Source: Lipingzhangella_A rawalii
Lineage (GTDB): Bacteria > Actinomycetota > Actinomycetes > Streptosporangiales > Streptosporangiaceae
Direction: 5' to 3'
NCBI RefSeq assembly: GCF_031628175.1
Contig: NZ_JAVLVT010000004.1
Location: 186,001 to 250,000, forward strand
Length of the DNA: 64,000 bases
Shown: in pieces, positions 53,472 through 62,533 of the stretch
Layout: the number at the start of each line of letters is the position of its first letter
Position numbering within the stretch: the first letter of the stretch is position 1
Translations under genes and position numbers: made by a program
The notes under the pieces: generated by a model
What the model was told of the DNA's origin: nothing
Database searches by the model: none
Seen by the model: the letters and a program-made list of their open reading frames with translations, nothing else

Positions 53472-54713
53472 ATGGGGTGGCAGGTGACAACCACCGGACC
53501 GTATGATTCCGATTTCTCATCGTCGGCGTCCCCGCACGTAGCCCCCCGCATCGCCACGGCATTGACCGTCGCGGTCATCGGGGGTTTCTGCCTCGCCCGT
53601 ATCATGCACATGCTCATGCTTCCGTTCGGCGTCGTCGATCTCGCCATAGCGGTTGCCCTGATCGTGGCGCTGTTCTCCTTGCAAATGCTCCTGTGTGCCT
53701 GGGCATCGCGCCCCGAGCACCGGCGAGCCGCCTATGTGGCCCTGGCAGCGCAGGCAGGTCTGATCTATCTGCCTCTGGCCTATTTCCAGGAGACCTGGCT
53801 GGGAGTTCCGGGACTACTCGCGGGCAGTGTTCTCCTCCTCGCCCCCGGAAAGCTTGCCTGGTTCGGCTTCAGTGCCGTGATCGCCAGTGTGGGCGCCACC
53901 CACATACTTCTCAACGATGGAGTTCAGGGGGCTCCAGGAGACGCCGTGTACATGTCGGTGACGGCCCTACTCACCGGATTGATCGTGTACGGCCTCTCCC
54001 GGTTCCGGGACATGGTCGGCGAGCTGGCGGCTGCTCGCACCGCACTGGTGGACGCTGCGGTGACCCGCGAGCGATTGCGCCTCGCCCGTGACCTCCATGA
54101 CCTTCTCGGCTACAGCCTTTCCGCAATGGCGCTCAAGGCGGAACTCGCGGACCGCCTGATCGTCCCCAAGCCGGATCAGGCCCGCCAGGAACTGGCGGAT
54201 TTCCTCCAGAGCAGTCGACAGGCCTTGGCCGATGTGCGCTCCGTCACCCACGGCTACCGCGACCTATCGCTGGAGGAAGAATGCCGTTCGGTGCGTTCGG
54301 TTCTGGAAAGTGCCGGAGTTGACCTGCACATGGAGGTCGAGGACACCGACCTGCCCGTCGAGGTCGGCACCGTAGCCGCCACCGTCCTCAGGGAAGGGGT
54401 CACGAATCTCCTCCGACACAGCAAAGCCGAGAACTGCGAGATCACCATCCGCGGCAACGGGAACGTCCGCACCGTCACAATCGCGAATGACGGTGCCGAG
54501 GGTTCCTCGGTCGGGTCCTCGGAAGAACACACGTCCAGCGGTCTGGGTAACCTTTCCGAGCGGGCCGCGGCCCTGGGCGGGTGGATCGCCACCGACGTGT
54601 CGGACGACGGATGGTTTCGCCTGTCCGCGGAGCTGCCACTCGCCTCGGACGCGAGTCTGCGGTCCAGCACCTCCACCGCCGCGTCGACCTCGGTAGCTCG
54701 TGGGGACAGGTAA
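53472..54713 (+). CDS. DesK-type sensor histidine kinase
   Basis: 413 aa from ATG 53472; GTG 53484 is another candidate start. About five transmembrane helices (residues 25-175) precede the HisKA_3 helix RLARDLHDLLGYSLSAM with His209 present (CAT, 54096-54098). The HATPase_c domain has REGVTNLLRHSKA and SSGLGNLSERAAALGG. It shares layout and many residues with the kinase at 51159 (LADVRSV region, SLSAM.LKAEL), so the two are paralogues. Catalytically complete by inspection. No response regulator adjoins it, so the partner must be encoded elsewhere. A serine/threonine-rich tail ends the protein. Confidence 0.88.
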   Translation: MGWQVTTTGPYDSDFSSSASPHVAPRIATALTVAVIGGFCLARIMHMLMLPFGVVDLAIAVALIVALFSLQMLLCAWASRPEHRRAAYVALAAQAGLIYLPLAYFQETWLGVPGLLAGSVLLLAPGKLAWFGFSAVIASVGATHILLNDGVQGAPGDAVYMSVTALLTGLIVYGLSRFRDMVGELAAARTALVDAAVTRERLRLARDLHDLLGYSLSAMALKAELADRLIVPKPDQARQELADFLQSSRQALADVRSVTHGYRDLSLEEECRSVRSVLESAGVDLHMEVEDTDLPVEVGTVAATVLREGVTNLLRHSKAENCEITIRGNGNVRTVTIANDGAEGSSVGSSEEHTSSGLGNLSERAAALGGWIATDVSDDGWFRLSAELPLASDASLRSSTSTAASTSVARGDR

Positions 54714-54968
54714 GTTCCGCTGGCACGGCGGCGGCCCGAAGACAGTAGAACCCAGCGCCGGTGCTGCGGAGGACAATCTCACCGGGAGAGCTGTCCCCAG
54801 GGGCCGGCTGGTCTCGCCATGTGTTGTGGCCTGGCGCGGGGCGGAGGCGACTGGGCTGGGATTCCTGCCCGGTGGGGCACGCGAGAGGTGAGCCCACGAC
54901 GTCGCCCCCGGGGGCCGCCCCGTGCTGCCTGCCTCGGGACGGTCGCCGCACAGGATGACGTTCGCGGC

Positions 54969-56537
54969 TCAGGAGACCGGTTCACGATGCTGCCCGGCCA
55001 GTCCCTGGAGCAGGGTCTCGATGTCACGGGTGCAGCCGCCACATCCGGTGGTGGCGCGGGTGGTTTCCGCGATTGCGGCGTGTGTTCGAGCCCCGTCGAA
55101 CCAAGCCTGTTCGATGTCGGAGCGGGTGACGGCGTTGCATCGGCAGACCACGGCGTCGAACGGCTCCGGTGCGGGCGCAGCCGAGGCGGTGGGTGGGTCC
55201 TGGAGGAGTGCCAGGCGGTCGGTCGGTACAGATTCCTCCTCCTCGAACAGACGCGCAACCTCGGGTGCGGATCGGGGAAATCCCAGGAGCACTGCCCCGG
55301 TGAGTCGATCACCGCACACGGTGAGCTTGGCATACCGTCCGCGCGCAGCGTCACTCACAGTGACCGTTTCGACTCGATTGTCCCCCGGATGCGCCGCGTG
55401 CAGCGTTGTTGGTTCGGCCTGGGTGCCAGTGTCCTCCTCCGCGACGTTCTCCCCCATCGCGGTGAGCTCGATACCCGCGGCTTTCAGCCGGGTCACCGGA
55501 CGCGTTCCGGTGTAGCGAGCGGCGGGATCAGCGCCGGTGAGTAGGTCGGCCAGTACCTCGGCCTGGCGATATCCGGGCTGGACCAGGCCGGTTCCCCCAC
55601 CGGGAGGCCAGGAACAGTCACCGATAGCGTGCACACGTGCCTTGGAGGTGGCCAGCCGGTCGTCAACGAGGACGCCACCGTCGGTGGCCACCCCCGCGTT
55701 CTGGGCCAGTTCCGTGTCGGGCCGGACTCCGGCGGTGACCACCACGGCGTCGCCGGGCAGCACCCGGCCGTCGCCCAGCTCTAACCCGGTCCCGGGGAGC
55801 CAGCGTGCGGCCGGGCTGTCGGCATACACTCGCACCCCCAAGTCGAGGTACCGGCGGGTGAGGATGTCCGCGGCCGGGGAGTCGATCTGCCGGCACATGA
55901 TCCAGGGGGCGGCCTCCACGACCGAAACCCGCGCTCCCGCCGTGGCCAGGGCCCGGGCGGTCTCCAAGCCCAGGACTCCCCCGCCGAGCACCACCATGGG
56001 GACCCCGGGGTGCACCCAGGTCCGCAACCGCTGACAGTCAGCCATGTCGCGCAGGGTGCTCACCCCCTCCCCAGGGCCACCACTGGGGGCGCGCAACCCC
56101 GCCAGCGGGGGCAGCTCGGCTCGGGCTCCGGTCGCCAGCACCAACTCGTCGTAGCCCAGCCGTTCCCCAGTGTCGAGGGTCACGAACCGTGCATCCGGAT
56201 TCAGGGAGACGGCGGTTTCGCCACGCCGGACCACCACCGCACCGGCAGGCTCGGGTAGGACTAGGTCCCCAGGCGTGTAGGTGCCGTCCAGGAGTCCGGG
56301 GAGCAGCACGCGATTGTAGGCGGGCCCCGGCTCGGCCCCCACCAAGACGACGCGCACGCGTTCCCCCCGTGGATCACGTCGGACCACTTCCTGCGCGAAG
56401 CGGTTCCCGGTCATGCCGTTGCCCACCACCACGATCCGGCGAGCGTGTGTTCGCTCTGGCCCCGCCCCCTGCCGGGGGAGGATGCCGGGGGCGGGGTGGC
56501 CGTCCTGCGACTCGACGTGTCGACAATCGTCTGACAT
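54969..56537 (-). CDS. nasB: FAD-dependent electron-transfer subunit for assimilatory nitrate reductase
   Basis: 522 aa from ATG 56537, 9 nt after AGGAG; ATG 56546 overlaps the nasA stop (ATGA) and is an alternative. FAD-binding VVVGNGMTGNRFAQEV is near residue 40, NAD-binding VVLGGGVLGLETARAL near 180, and the second FAD contact VHAIGDCSW near 305. At the C-terminus a BFD-like [2Fe-2S] domain carries VVCRCNAVTRSDIEQAW and TGCGGCTRDIE (four Cys). It matches the NirB N-terminal/NasB family, which passes electrons from NAD(P)H to the nitrate reductase. The sirohaem domain of true nitrite reductase is absent, so it does not reduce nitrite itself. Confidence 0.85.
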   Translation of the reverse strand: MSDDCRHVESQDGHPAPGILPRQGAGPERTHARRIVVVGNGMTGNRFAQEVVRRDPRGERVRVVLVGAEPGPAYNRVLLPGLLDGTYTPGDLVLPEPAGAVVVRRGETAVSLNPDARFVTLDTGERLGYDELVLATGARAELPPLAGLRAPSGGPGEGVSTLRDMADCQRLRTWVHPGVPMVVLGGGVLGLETARALATAGARVSVVEAAPWIMCRQIDSPAADILTRRYLDLGVRVYADSPAARWLPGTGLELGDGRVLPGDAVVVTAGVRPDTELAQNAGVATDGGVLVDDRLATSKARVHAIGDCSWPPGGGTGLVQPGYRQAEVLADLLTGADPAARYTGTRPVTRLKAAGIELTAMGENVAEEDTGTQAEPTTLHAAHPGDNRVETVTVSDAARGRYAKLTVCGDRLTGAVLLGFPRSAPEVARLFEEEESVPTDRLALLQDPPTASAAPAPEPFDAVVCRCNAVTRSDIEQAWFDGARTHAAIAETTRATTGCGGCTRDIETLLQGLAGQHREPVS

Positions 56538-56542
56538 TGCGG

Positions 56543-58720
56543 TCATCTCCTGTCGTCTCGAGCACCCGAGTGGTTTCGTCCCTGCTCACAGATCGAGGGG
56601 TCAGCCACGGAGTCCAGTTGCCGCGGACGCGGGTTGTCACCGTTCGGCGGTGAGGCGGGCCCTAGTCGCACGGCTGCGGTTTTGAACTCCGGCATCCGGC
56701 TGGTGGGGTCCAGCGCCGGATTGGTGAGGTCGTTCGCGGTCTGGGCACCGCCGAAGTGGAAGGGAACGAACACGGTGTCCCGGCGGATGGCGGTACGTGT
56801 CCGAACCCGCGCGAGCATGGCTCCGCGGCGGGAGACCAGACGCGCCCAGTCATCCTGGAGCAGTCCGTATGTCGCCGCGGTGTCGGGATGCACCTCCACG
56901 TAGGCGTCCGGTTCGGCGCGGGACAGTTCCTCGATACGTCGAGTTTGGGCACCGGACTGGTAGTGGCCCATGGCACGTCCCGTCGTCAGGACCAAGGGGA
57001 ACTGCGCATCCGGGGTTTCGGAGGGCGGATGGTGGGCCACGGGAACGAACCGGGCTCGCCCGTCGGGGTGGGCGAACTCCTCCACGAACAGTCGCGGATG
57101 CGAGGTTCCTTCCGCTGGTGCGGGCCAGTGCAACGACGCTCCAGCCTCCAGCCGCTCCCGAGTCACCCCCGAGTAGTCGGCCGGCGCCCCGGCGGTTACG
57201 GCCCTCAGCTCAGCCAACACCTCGTCCGCATCTGTGGGGAACCGTTCGGTAGGTTGGCCCAGGTGGTGGGCGAGACCCGCGAGGACATGCAGATCGGTAC
57301 GCACCCCATCCGGGGGTGGGGCTACCTGGTTCCGGAGGAGCACGCGACCCTCCAGATTGGTCATGGTGCCTGTTTCCTCCGCCCACTGGGCCACCGGGAA
57401 GACGACGTCGGCCATCCCTGCGGTCTCCGAGAGCACGCAATCGGCAACCACCAGCAGCTCCGTGGCCGACAGCCGCTCTCGTACGTGGGAGGCGTGGGGG
57501 GCGGAGACCGCCGGATTGGAACCGAACAGCAGCAGAGCGCGTGGGCCGTCGGCCTCCCCCAGCGAGGCAAGGAGCTCGTACGCACTGTCTCCGGCCGGTG
57601 GCAGCGCATCCGGATCCGTTCCCCACACCTCGGATACGATCCGGCGGGATTCGGGGTCGTCGATGCGACGGTAACCGGGCAGCTGGTCGGCCTTCTGGCC
57701 GTGTTCGCGTCCTCCCTGACCGTTGCCCTGACCGGTGAGGCAGCCGTACCCTCTGCCTTCCCGCCCGGGTAGCCCCAGGGCCAGGGCTAGGTTGATCCAC
57801 GCGGTGGCGGTGTCGGTGCCGCTGGCGTGCTGTTCGGTACCCCGACCCGTGAGTACATAGGCTCCGCCCTCGGCGGCAGCCGAGCCGAGCGCCTGGGCCG
57901 CTTCGCGGACGAGGTCCGCGGGAACTCCGGTGACGTGCTCGACCTGCTCTGGCCACCACTCCGCGGCATGGCTCCAGGCCTGCTCGAAACCGGTGGTGCG
58001 CGCGGCGATGTAGGTCCGGTCCACCAGGCGCTGGGCGTGTGCGGCGTGCAAAAGCCCCAGTGCCAGCGCGGTGTCGGTTCCGGGCCGGGGCGCAAGGTGA
58101 AGCCCTCCACTGGCCACGGCGCGTTCGGCGGTGGGAGTACGACGCGGATCGACGACGATGAGCCGCGACCGGTTCAGGTGTTGCATCAGCGGCGGCATGG
58201 TCTCGGCCGGATTAGCTCCGGCGAGTAGCACCGTCTGTGCCCCAGCCAGGTCGGTGACCGGGAAGGGCAGGCCACGGTCCAGCCCGAAGGCGCGCAGCCC
58301 GGCCGCCGCCGCGGAGGACATACAGAACCGGCCGTTGTAGTCGATGCGGGAGGTGCCGAGGGCAAGTCGCGCGAATTTCCCCAGCAGGTAGCACTTCTCG
58401 TTGGTGAGTCCACCGCCACCGAAGACCGCGACAGCATTCGGGCCGTACTGGGCTTGCAGGTCGGCCAGGCGTGTGCCGACCGTTTCTAGGGCGGTGTCCC
58501 AGTCGGTGGGTTCCAGGGGTGCACCGCGGCGGGGCCGAACCAGCGGAGCCGTGAGGCGTTCCTGGGAGGTAAGCAGTTCGCCGGCGGTCCAGCCCTTGCG
58601 GCACAGCCCGCCCTTGTTGGTCGGGAACTCGGCGGGCCGCACCGCCCACCTGCCGTCGGGAGTGGGGTCGACGTGCATGGCGCACTGGAGTGCGCAGTAG
58701 GGGCAGTGGGTGGTGGTCAT
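56543..58720 (-). CDS. nasA: Assimilatory nitrate reductase catalytic subunit, molybdopterin enzyme
   Basis: 725 aa from ATG 58720 (MTTTHCPYCALQCAMHVDPT). The N-terminal [4Fe-4S] site uses CPYCALQC and the later CRKGW. The molybdopterin core includes GGGGLTNEKCYLLGKFARLA, NGRFCMSSAA and VLLAGANPAETMPPLMQHL, and a C-terminal dinucleotide-binding domain (TTGRAMGHYQSGAQTRR). NasA/NarB enzymes reduce nitrate to nitrite in the cytoplasm; there is no Tat signal, as expected. The start overlaps the transporter stop and the stop overlaps a nasB ATG (both ATGA), so narK-nasA-nasB is one coupled operon. Such operons are usually under GlnR control; I did not identify a GlnR box. Confidence 0.92.
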   Translation of the reverse strand: MTTTHCPYCALQCAMHVDPTPDGRWAVRPAEFPTNKGGLCRKGWTAGELLTSQERLTAPLVRPRRGAPLEPTDWDTALETVGTRLADLQAQYGPNAVAVFGGGGLTNEKCYLLGKFARLALGTSRIDYNGRFCMSSAAAAGLRAFGLDRGLPFPVTDLAGAQTVLLAGANPAETMPPLMQHLNRSRLIVVDPRRTPTAERAVASGGLHLAPRPGTDTALALGLLHAAHAQRLVDRTYIAARTTGFEQAWSHAAEWWPEQVEHVTGVPADLVREAAQALGSAAAEGGAYVLTGRGTEQHASGTDTATAWINLALALGLPGREGRGYGCLTGQGNGQGGREHGQKADQLPGYRRIDDPESRRIVSEVWGTDPDALPPAGDSAYELLASLGEADGPRALLLFGSNPAVSAPHASHVRERLSATELLVVADCVLSETAGMADVVFPVAQWAEETGTMTNLEGRVLLRNQVAPPPDGVRTDLHVLAGLAHHLGQPTERFPTDADEVLAELRAVTAGAPADYSGVTRERLEAGASLHWPAPAEGTSHPRLFVEEFAHPDGRARFVPVAHHPPSETPDAQFPLVLTTGRAMGHYQSGAQTRRIEELSRAEPDAYVEVHPDTAATYGLLQDDWARLVSRRGAMLARVRTRTAIRRDTVFVPFHFGGAQTANDLTNPALDPTSRMPEFKTAAVRLGPASPPNGDNPRPRQLDSVADPSICEQGRNHSGARDDRR

Positions 58721-60102
58721 GGCGTCGCCGTTTCCGCGGGGGTGCGGGCCGGTGTCTCGTCGGGGCGGGCGGAAGGCTGTGGCCGGGGTGCCCGCACGTA
58801 GACGGCCCAGGTCACTACCGCGCATACCAGGTAGCCCACGAGGAAGACAGCGAACGCTGGGGTGGCTGTCCCAGAGGCAGCGAAGGATTCGCGGAAGACG
58901 AGATTGATCCCCACCCCGCCAACGGCGCCCACGGCCCCGATGAGGCCGAGCACGGAACCGGCGCGGTGGTTGCACCGGGCCACGGCCTCCTCTCGGGAAA
59001 TCCCCTGGTTCATCAGGTTCTCGGCCTTGGCGGCGTAGATCGCGGGGATCATCTTGTAGGTTGAACCGTTGCCGATTCCGGTCAGTACGAAGAGCACGCT
59101 GAACGCCGCGAGGAACACGGGAAGGGACACGTTTTCGATCGCCGCAAGGATCACCGCGGCGGCTACCGCCATGGCACCGAAGGTGCCCACGGTGATCCGG
59201 GCGCCGCCGAAGCGGTCGGCCAGCCCGCCGCCCACAGGGCGCAGGAGTGAGCCGAGTGCGGGCCCGAGGAAGGTGATCGAGGCTGCTTCGAGCGGAGTCC
59301 GGTCGAACTGGCTCTGCAACAGCAGGCCGAAGGCGAAACCGAAGCCGATAAAGGATCCGAATGTCGCTACGTACAGCAGGGACATGATCCAGAAGTGGCG
59401 GTCTCGGGTGGCGGCAAGGTAGGCGGTGGGCGCGGTCCGGGCGGTGCCCAGATTGTCCATGTAGCGCCAGGACACCCATATGGCCGACACCAGGAGCGGG
59501 ACGTACACCAGGGGGACGAGCGGCCCGCCATCCAGGGTGAACAGCGCGATCACTGCGAGACCGACGAGCTGCACGGTGGCGACCCCGATATTTCCACCTC
59601 CGGCGTTGAGTCCGAGCGCCCACCCCTTCTCCCGCTCGGGGAAGAAGAAGCTGATATTGGCCATGGAGGAGGCGAAATTGCCTCCCCCGAGGCCGGCCGT
59701 TGCTCCCAGCAGCAGGAACAACCAGAAGGGGGTTTCGGGAGCCTGGATCAGGTAGGCGGCCATCACCGTGGGGATCAGGAGCACCGCGACCGAGGCGATG
59801 GTCCAGGTGCGCCCGCCGAACCGCGGCACCGCGAGGGTGTAGGGCACGCGCAGGGCCGCACCGACGAAACTGACCGTTGACACCAGCAGGAACTTCTGCT
59901 CGGTGGAGAAATGGAATCCGTTCTCCGGGGTCATGAACAGTACGAGGACGGCCCATAGGCTCCACACGGAAAAGCCGATGTGTTCGGCGAAGATTGAGGC
60001 CCACAGGTTACGGCGCGCGATCCGGCGCCCGGAGCGGGCCCAGAACACGCGATCCTCCGGATCCCAGTGGTGGATCCAGTGTCCATCAGGACGCCCGGGC
60101 AT
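58717..60102 (-). CDS. narK: Nitrate/nitrite MFS transporter
   Basis: 461 aa from ATG 60102 (MPGRPDGHWIHHWDPEDRVF), GGAGGAG just upstream. Twelve hydrophobic helices and the NNP-family signatures: ATAGLGGGNFASSMANISFF and FPEREKGWALGLNAGGGNIG on one side. The second signature, HRAGSVLGLIGAVGAVGGVG, comes late in the protein. These glycine-rich helices line the nitrate path and conserved arginines bind the anion. First gene of the nitrate assimilation operon; probably imports nitrate for NasA. Confidence 0.92.
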   Translation of the reverse strand: MPGRPDGHWIHHWDPEDRVFWARSGRRIARRNLWASIFAEHIGFSVWSLWAVLVLFMTPENGFHFSTEQKFLLVSTVSFVGAALRVPYTLAVPRFGGRTWTIASVAVLLIPTVMAAYLIQAPETPFWLFLLLGATAGLGGGNFASSMANISFFFPEREKGWALGLNAGGGNIGVATVQLVGLAVIALFTLDGGPLVPLVYVPLLVSAIWVSWRYMDNLGTARTAPTAYLAATRDRHFWIMSLLYVATFGSFIGFGFAFGLLLQSQFDRTPLEAASITFLGPALGSLLRPVGGGLADRFGGARITVGTFGAMAVAAAVILAAIENVSLPVFLAAFSVLFVLTGIGNGSTYKMIPAIYAAKAENLMNQGISREEAVARCNHRAGSVLGLIGAVGAVGGVGINLVFRESFAASGTATPAFAVFLVGYLVCAVVTWAVYVRAPRPQPSARPDETPARTPAETATP

Positions 60103-60292
60103 TGCTCCTCCTCTCGTCGTCGGGGAAACCACACCGCGACCGTGCGGAACCGGACCGAACGCAGGGGGGTGGTGACCAGCCGCCGCCACGGAGGTGCCCC
60201 GAGTTCAGGCCGCGGCGAACCCACGGATTTTTCGACTGGCCGGGAGGCGGTCGCGGTGAGCAGGGGCTCACAACGCACCGCCTCCGCGGCAC

Positions 60293-61864
60293 TCAAGCGG
60301 CTGTGGCACTGTTGTGGAGACGTTCCGCCAGCTCAAGCCGCTTGATCTTCGTCGTGGCTGTCTGCGGCAGATCCTGCAACCGCCACTGGACCGGAGCCCC
60401 GAGCGACGGTAGGTCGCTCACCGCGCGCCGCCAGGCCTCCTCGTCCAGCGGCTTGTCATCGCGGGTAGAGACCACCGGCACCGGCTCCCCATCGGCGGAG
60501 GGAACAAGGACGACCTCGACGAGTTCCGGAAGGCGGGCGAACAGCTTGTCCTCGATCTCCAGGGTGCTCTCGACCCCGGGAATCTCGTCCACTTCCCGAT
60601 CGAGCAAGTGAAGGCATCCCCACTTGGTCAGATATCCGAGATCACCCATCCGCCACCAGTCCCCGTCAGCCTGCTGCTCCCAGCGGTGGTGCTCACCCAG
60701 ATAGGTGACGATTCTGCCGTCGCTGCGGACCTCGATGTAGCCGGGGGAGGACTTCGTCACCGGTTTCCCGTCCCGACTCACCACCCGCACACCCGTCATG
60801 CCGGGCATGGGGCGGCCCACACACCGTCCGTCGGCCTCCGTGCCGCGGCTGCGGGTGTAGGTACGCGCGGCGATCGGCCCGACCTCACTCTGCCCGTAGG
60901 CCTGAGCGAACAGCGGCAGTCTGCGTTGGGACGCGTCCAGCATGCGCTGCACGGTGCGGGGATGGATGGCGTCGAACGTGCTGCTGAAGTACCGGACGTT
61001 GGCCAGTGGGGCACGCGGGTCCTCGCCCAGCACCTCCCATCGCAGGAACGTGTTGGGGTGAGCTTCGATGAAGCCCGGCGGAACCTGGGTGAAGATGTCC
61101 GCAACCCGGTCCGGGTCATCATCACGCAGGATGATGAGGGGGTGCCCCTGCATGATCGAGATCGGCATCGCCGTGTACATGCGGGAATGTACGAACGAGA
61201 CGTGGATGGCAACGGCCTCGCTGCGCTTCACGGCCGCACCAACCAGGGTCGCCTGGGGACGATAGCGAGCCTGGAACGTATGCCCGGTATGAACCGCAAG
61301 CTTGGGGATGCCGGTAGTTCCGGAGGTGTGGGTGATCAGGGTGGGGTGCTCCGGAGGCATGGTCACGGGTCGAACCCGGGGGACGTCGACGAGTGCGGCC
61401 AGCGAGGTCGCCTCCGGATACGTCCCGGAAGCAAGCACCACACGTTCGCTGAGGTCGAACACCTCGGCCGGCAGCTCCTGTTCCAGCTTGGCTTGGTCGG
61501 TAACCAGGTAGGGCTGGTTCACCCGGCGCAGCAGTGCGGCAACGGTAGCGCCGTCCAGTTTGGGCGACAGCAGCACCGGGATTGCGCCGATCCGTGCCGT
61601 TGCACAGGCCAGGAGGGAGATATCGAAGCTGTCGGACTTGTGGACCACGACGTGGTCGCCGGGCCGGATCCGGAGTGCCCACAGCCGGGAGGCGATATCC
61701 GCCACCACGTCGGCGAGTTCGGTCAGGCTCAGGCGACGCCCCCGGTCCGGAGCAAGGTCCAGGTCATGGTCGAGGATCACTGGGCTCGCCGGATGGCGGG
61801 CTGCGGCCCGATCGAAGAGTGTGCCCAGCCGGATGCCCTTGTTAGCTATTCGCTGTAGGAACAT
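60293..61864 (-). CDS. Class I adenylate-forming enzyme (acyl-CoA synthetase-like)
   Basis: 523 aa, starting MFLQRIANKGIRLGTLFDRA. ANL superfamily motifs: P-loop-like LITHTSGTTGIPKLAV near residue 180, FAQAYGQSEVG near 305, WWRMGDLG near 395 with the hinge LDREVDEIPGVESTLEIED, and the catalytic lysine in TTKIKRLEL near the C-terminus. It activates a carboxylic acid as acyl-AMP, for CoA or a carrier protein. The substrate cannot be read from sequence. It is third in a row with an SRPBCC protein and a quinone-oxidoreductase-like protein on the same strand, 46 bp after the former, suggesting a small biosynthetic operon. Confidence 0.85.
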   Translation of the reverse strand: MFLQRIANKGIRLGTLFDRAAARHPASPVILDHDLDLAPDRGRRLSLTELADVVADIASRLWALRIRPGDHVVVHKSDSFDISLLACATARIGAIPVLLSPKLDGATVAALLRRVNQPYLVTDQAKLEQELPAEVFDLSERVVLASGTYPEATSLAALVDVPRVRPVTMPPEHPTLITHTSGTTGIPKLAVHTGHTFQARYRPQATLVGAAVKRSEAVAIHVSFVHSRMYTAMPISIMQGHPLIILRDDDPDRVADIFTQVPPGFIEAHPNTFLRWEVLGEDPRAPLANVRYFSSTFDAIHPRTVQRMLDASQRRLPLFAQAYGQSEVGPIAARTYTRSRGTEADGRCVGRPMPGMTGVRVVSRDGKPVTKSSPGYIEVRSDGRIVTYLGEHHRWEQQADGDWWRMGDLGYLTKWGCLHLLDREVDEIPGVESTLEIEDKLFARLPELVEVVLVPSADGEPVPVVSTRDDKPLDEEAWRRAVSDLPSLGAPVQWRLQDLPQTATTKIKRLELAERLHNSATAA

Positions 61865-61910
61865 TGACCATCTCTCTGCTTGTCTGCTGCTTCGGCGGTC
61901 CGCGGAGGCG

Positions 61911-62453
61911 TCAACCTCCTTCGATCACACCCTTGATCCGAGCCAGGGTGGCGTCGAGATCCTGTTCGAGCTTGGCGGTCCAGTCGGCGATAAAACGTTT
62001 GCGGTCGGTCTCGTCCAGCTCCGCCACGATCTTGTGGATCCCTGCGGTGGCCCGGCCCATCCGGAAGTGGTGGACGAGGATGGACCCCTGGTCAGCGGGT
62101 TCGATGTCAAAGCCCCAGATGCTCTCCTGGTCCTCGCCGGCATGCGACAGCATCATCCAGCGGAAGCTGCGTCCCGGATCGGCGACGGTGACGCGGGCCT
62201 CGGTGTGCCAGACACCGCGAACGAGCGGCGCCCAGCCGACGACGTCCTCGGAGCGGAGGTTCTCCCCGCGGAACACCGAGCCCACGGCAGCCGGCTCTCC
62301 GGAAATCCACACTCCGCCGCGGCACTCGGGGCTCCACTCGGAGCTTCGGGGAAGGTCGCTGACGACGGCGTAGACATCAGTGGGGGAGGCCGCCACCGGG
62401 GTTCGGGCTTCGAGCTCGAACAGGGGCGATTCGTCAATGATGGAAGTAGTCAT
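61911..62453 (-). CDS. SRPBCC/polyketide-cyclase-like protein
   Basis: 180 aa from ATG 62453 (MTTSIIDESPLFELEARTPV). START-type helix-grip fold: PVAASPTDVYAVVSDLPRSS opening, a long strand region (GWAPLVRGVWHTEARVTVAD, FRWMMLSHAGEDQESIWGFD), and a C-terminal helix FIADWTAKLEQDLDATLARI. Family members bind hydrophobic ligands or cyclise polyketides; no catalytic residues can be named. Between the MDR and adenylation genes on the same strand. Confidence 0.8.
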   Translation of the reverse strand: MTTSIIDESPLFELEARTPVAASPTDVYAVVSDLPRSSEWSPECRGGVWISGEPAAVGSVFRGENLRSEDVVGWAPLVRGVWHTEARVTVADPGRSFRWMMLSHAGEDQESIWGFDIEPADQGSILVHHFRMGRATAGIHKIVAELDETDRKRFIADWTAKLEQDLDATLARIKGVIEGG

Positions 62454-62533
62454 GGCGGTGATCCTGGCAGCGGCGCGAACATGGCCGCCACGATTCGGGG
62501 AAGGGTTGGTCAAGTCCCGGCGGTTTCGACCGC

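Noticed and set aside
54969..56546. Calling the NasB-like protein a nitrite reductase large subunit
   Set aside because: At about 520 residues it ends after the BFD-like [2Fe-2S] domain and lacks the sirohaem/[4Fe-4S] module of NirB.
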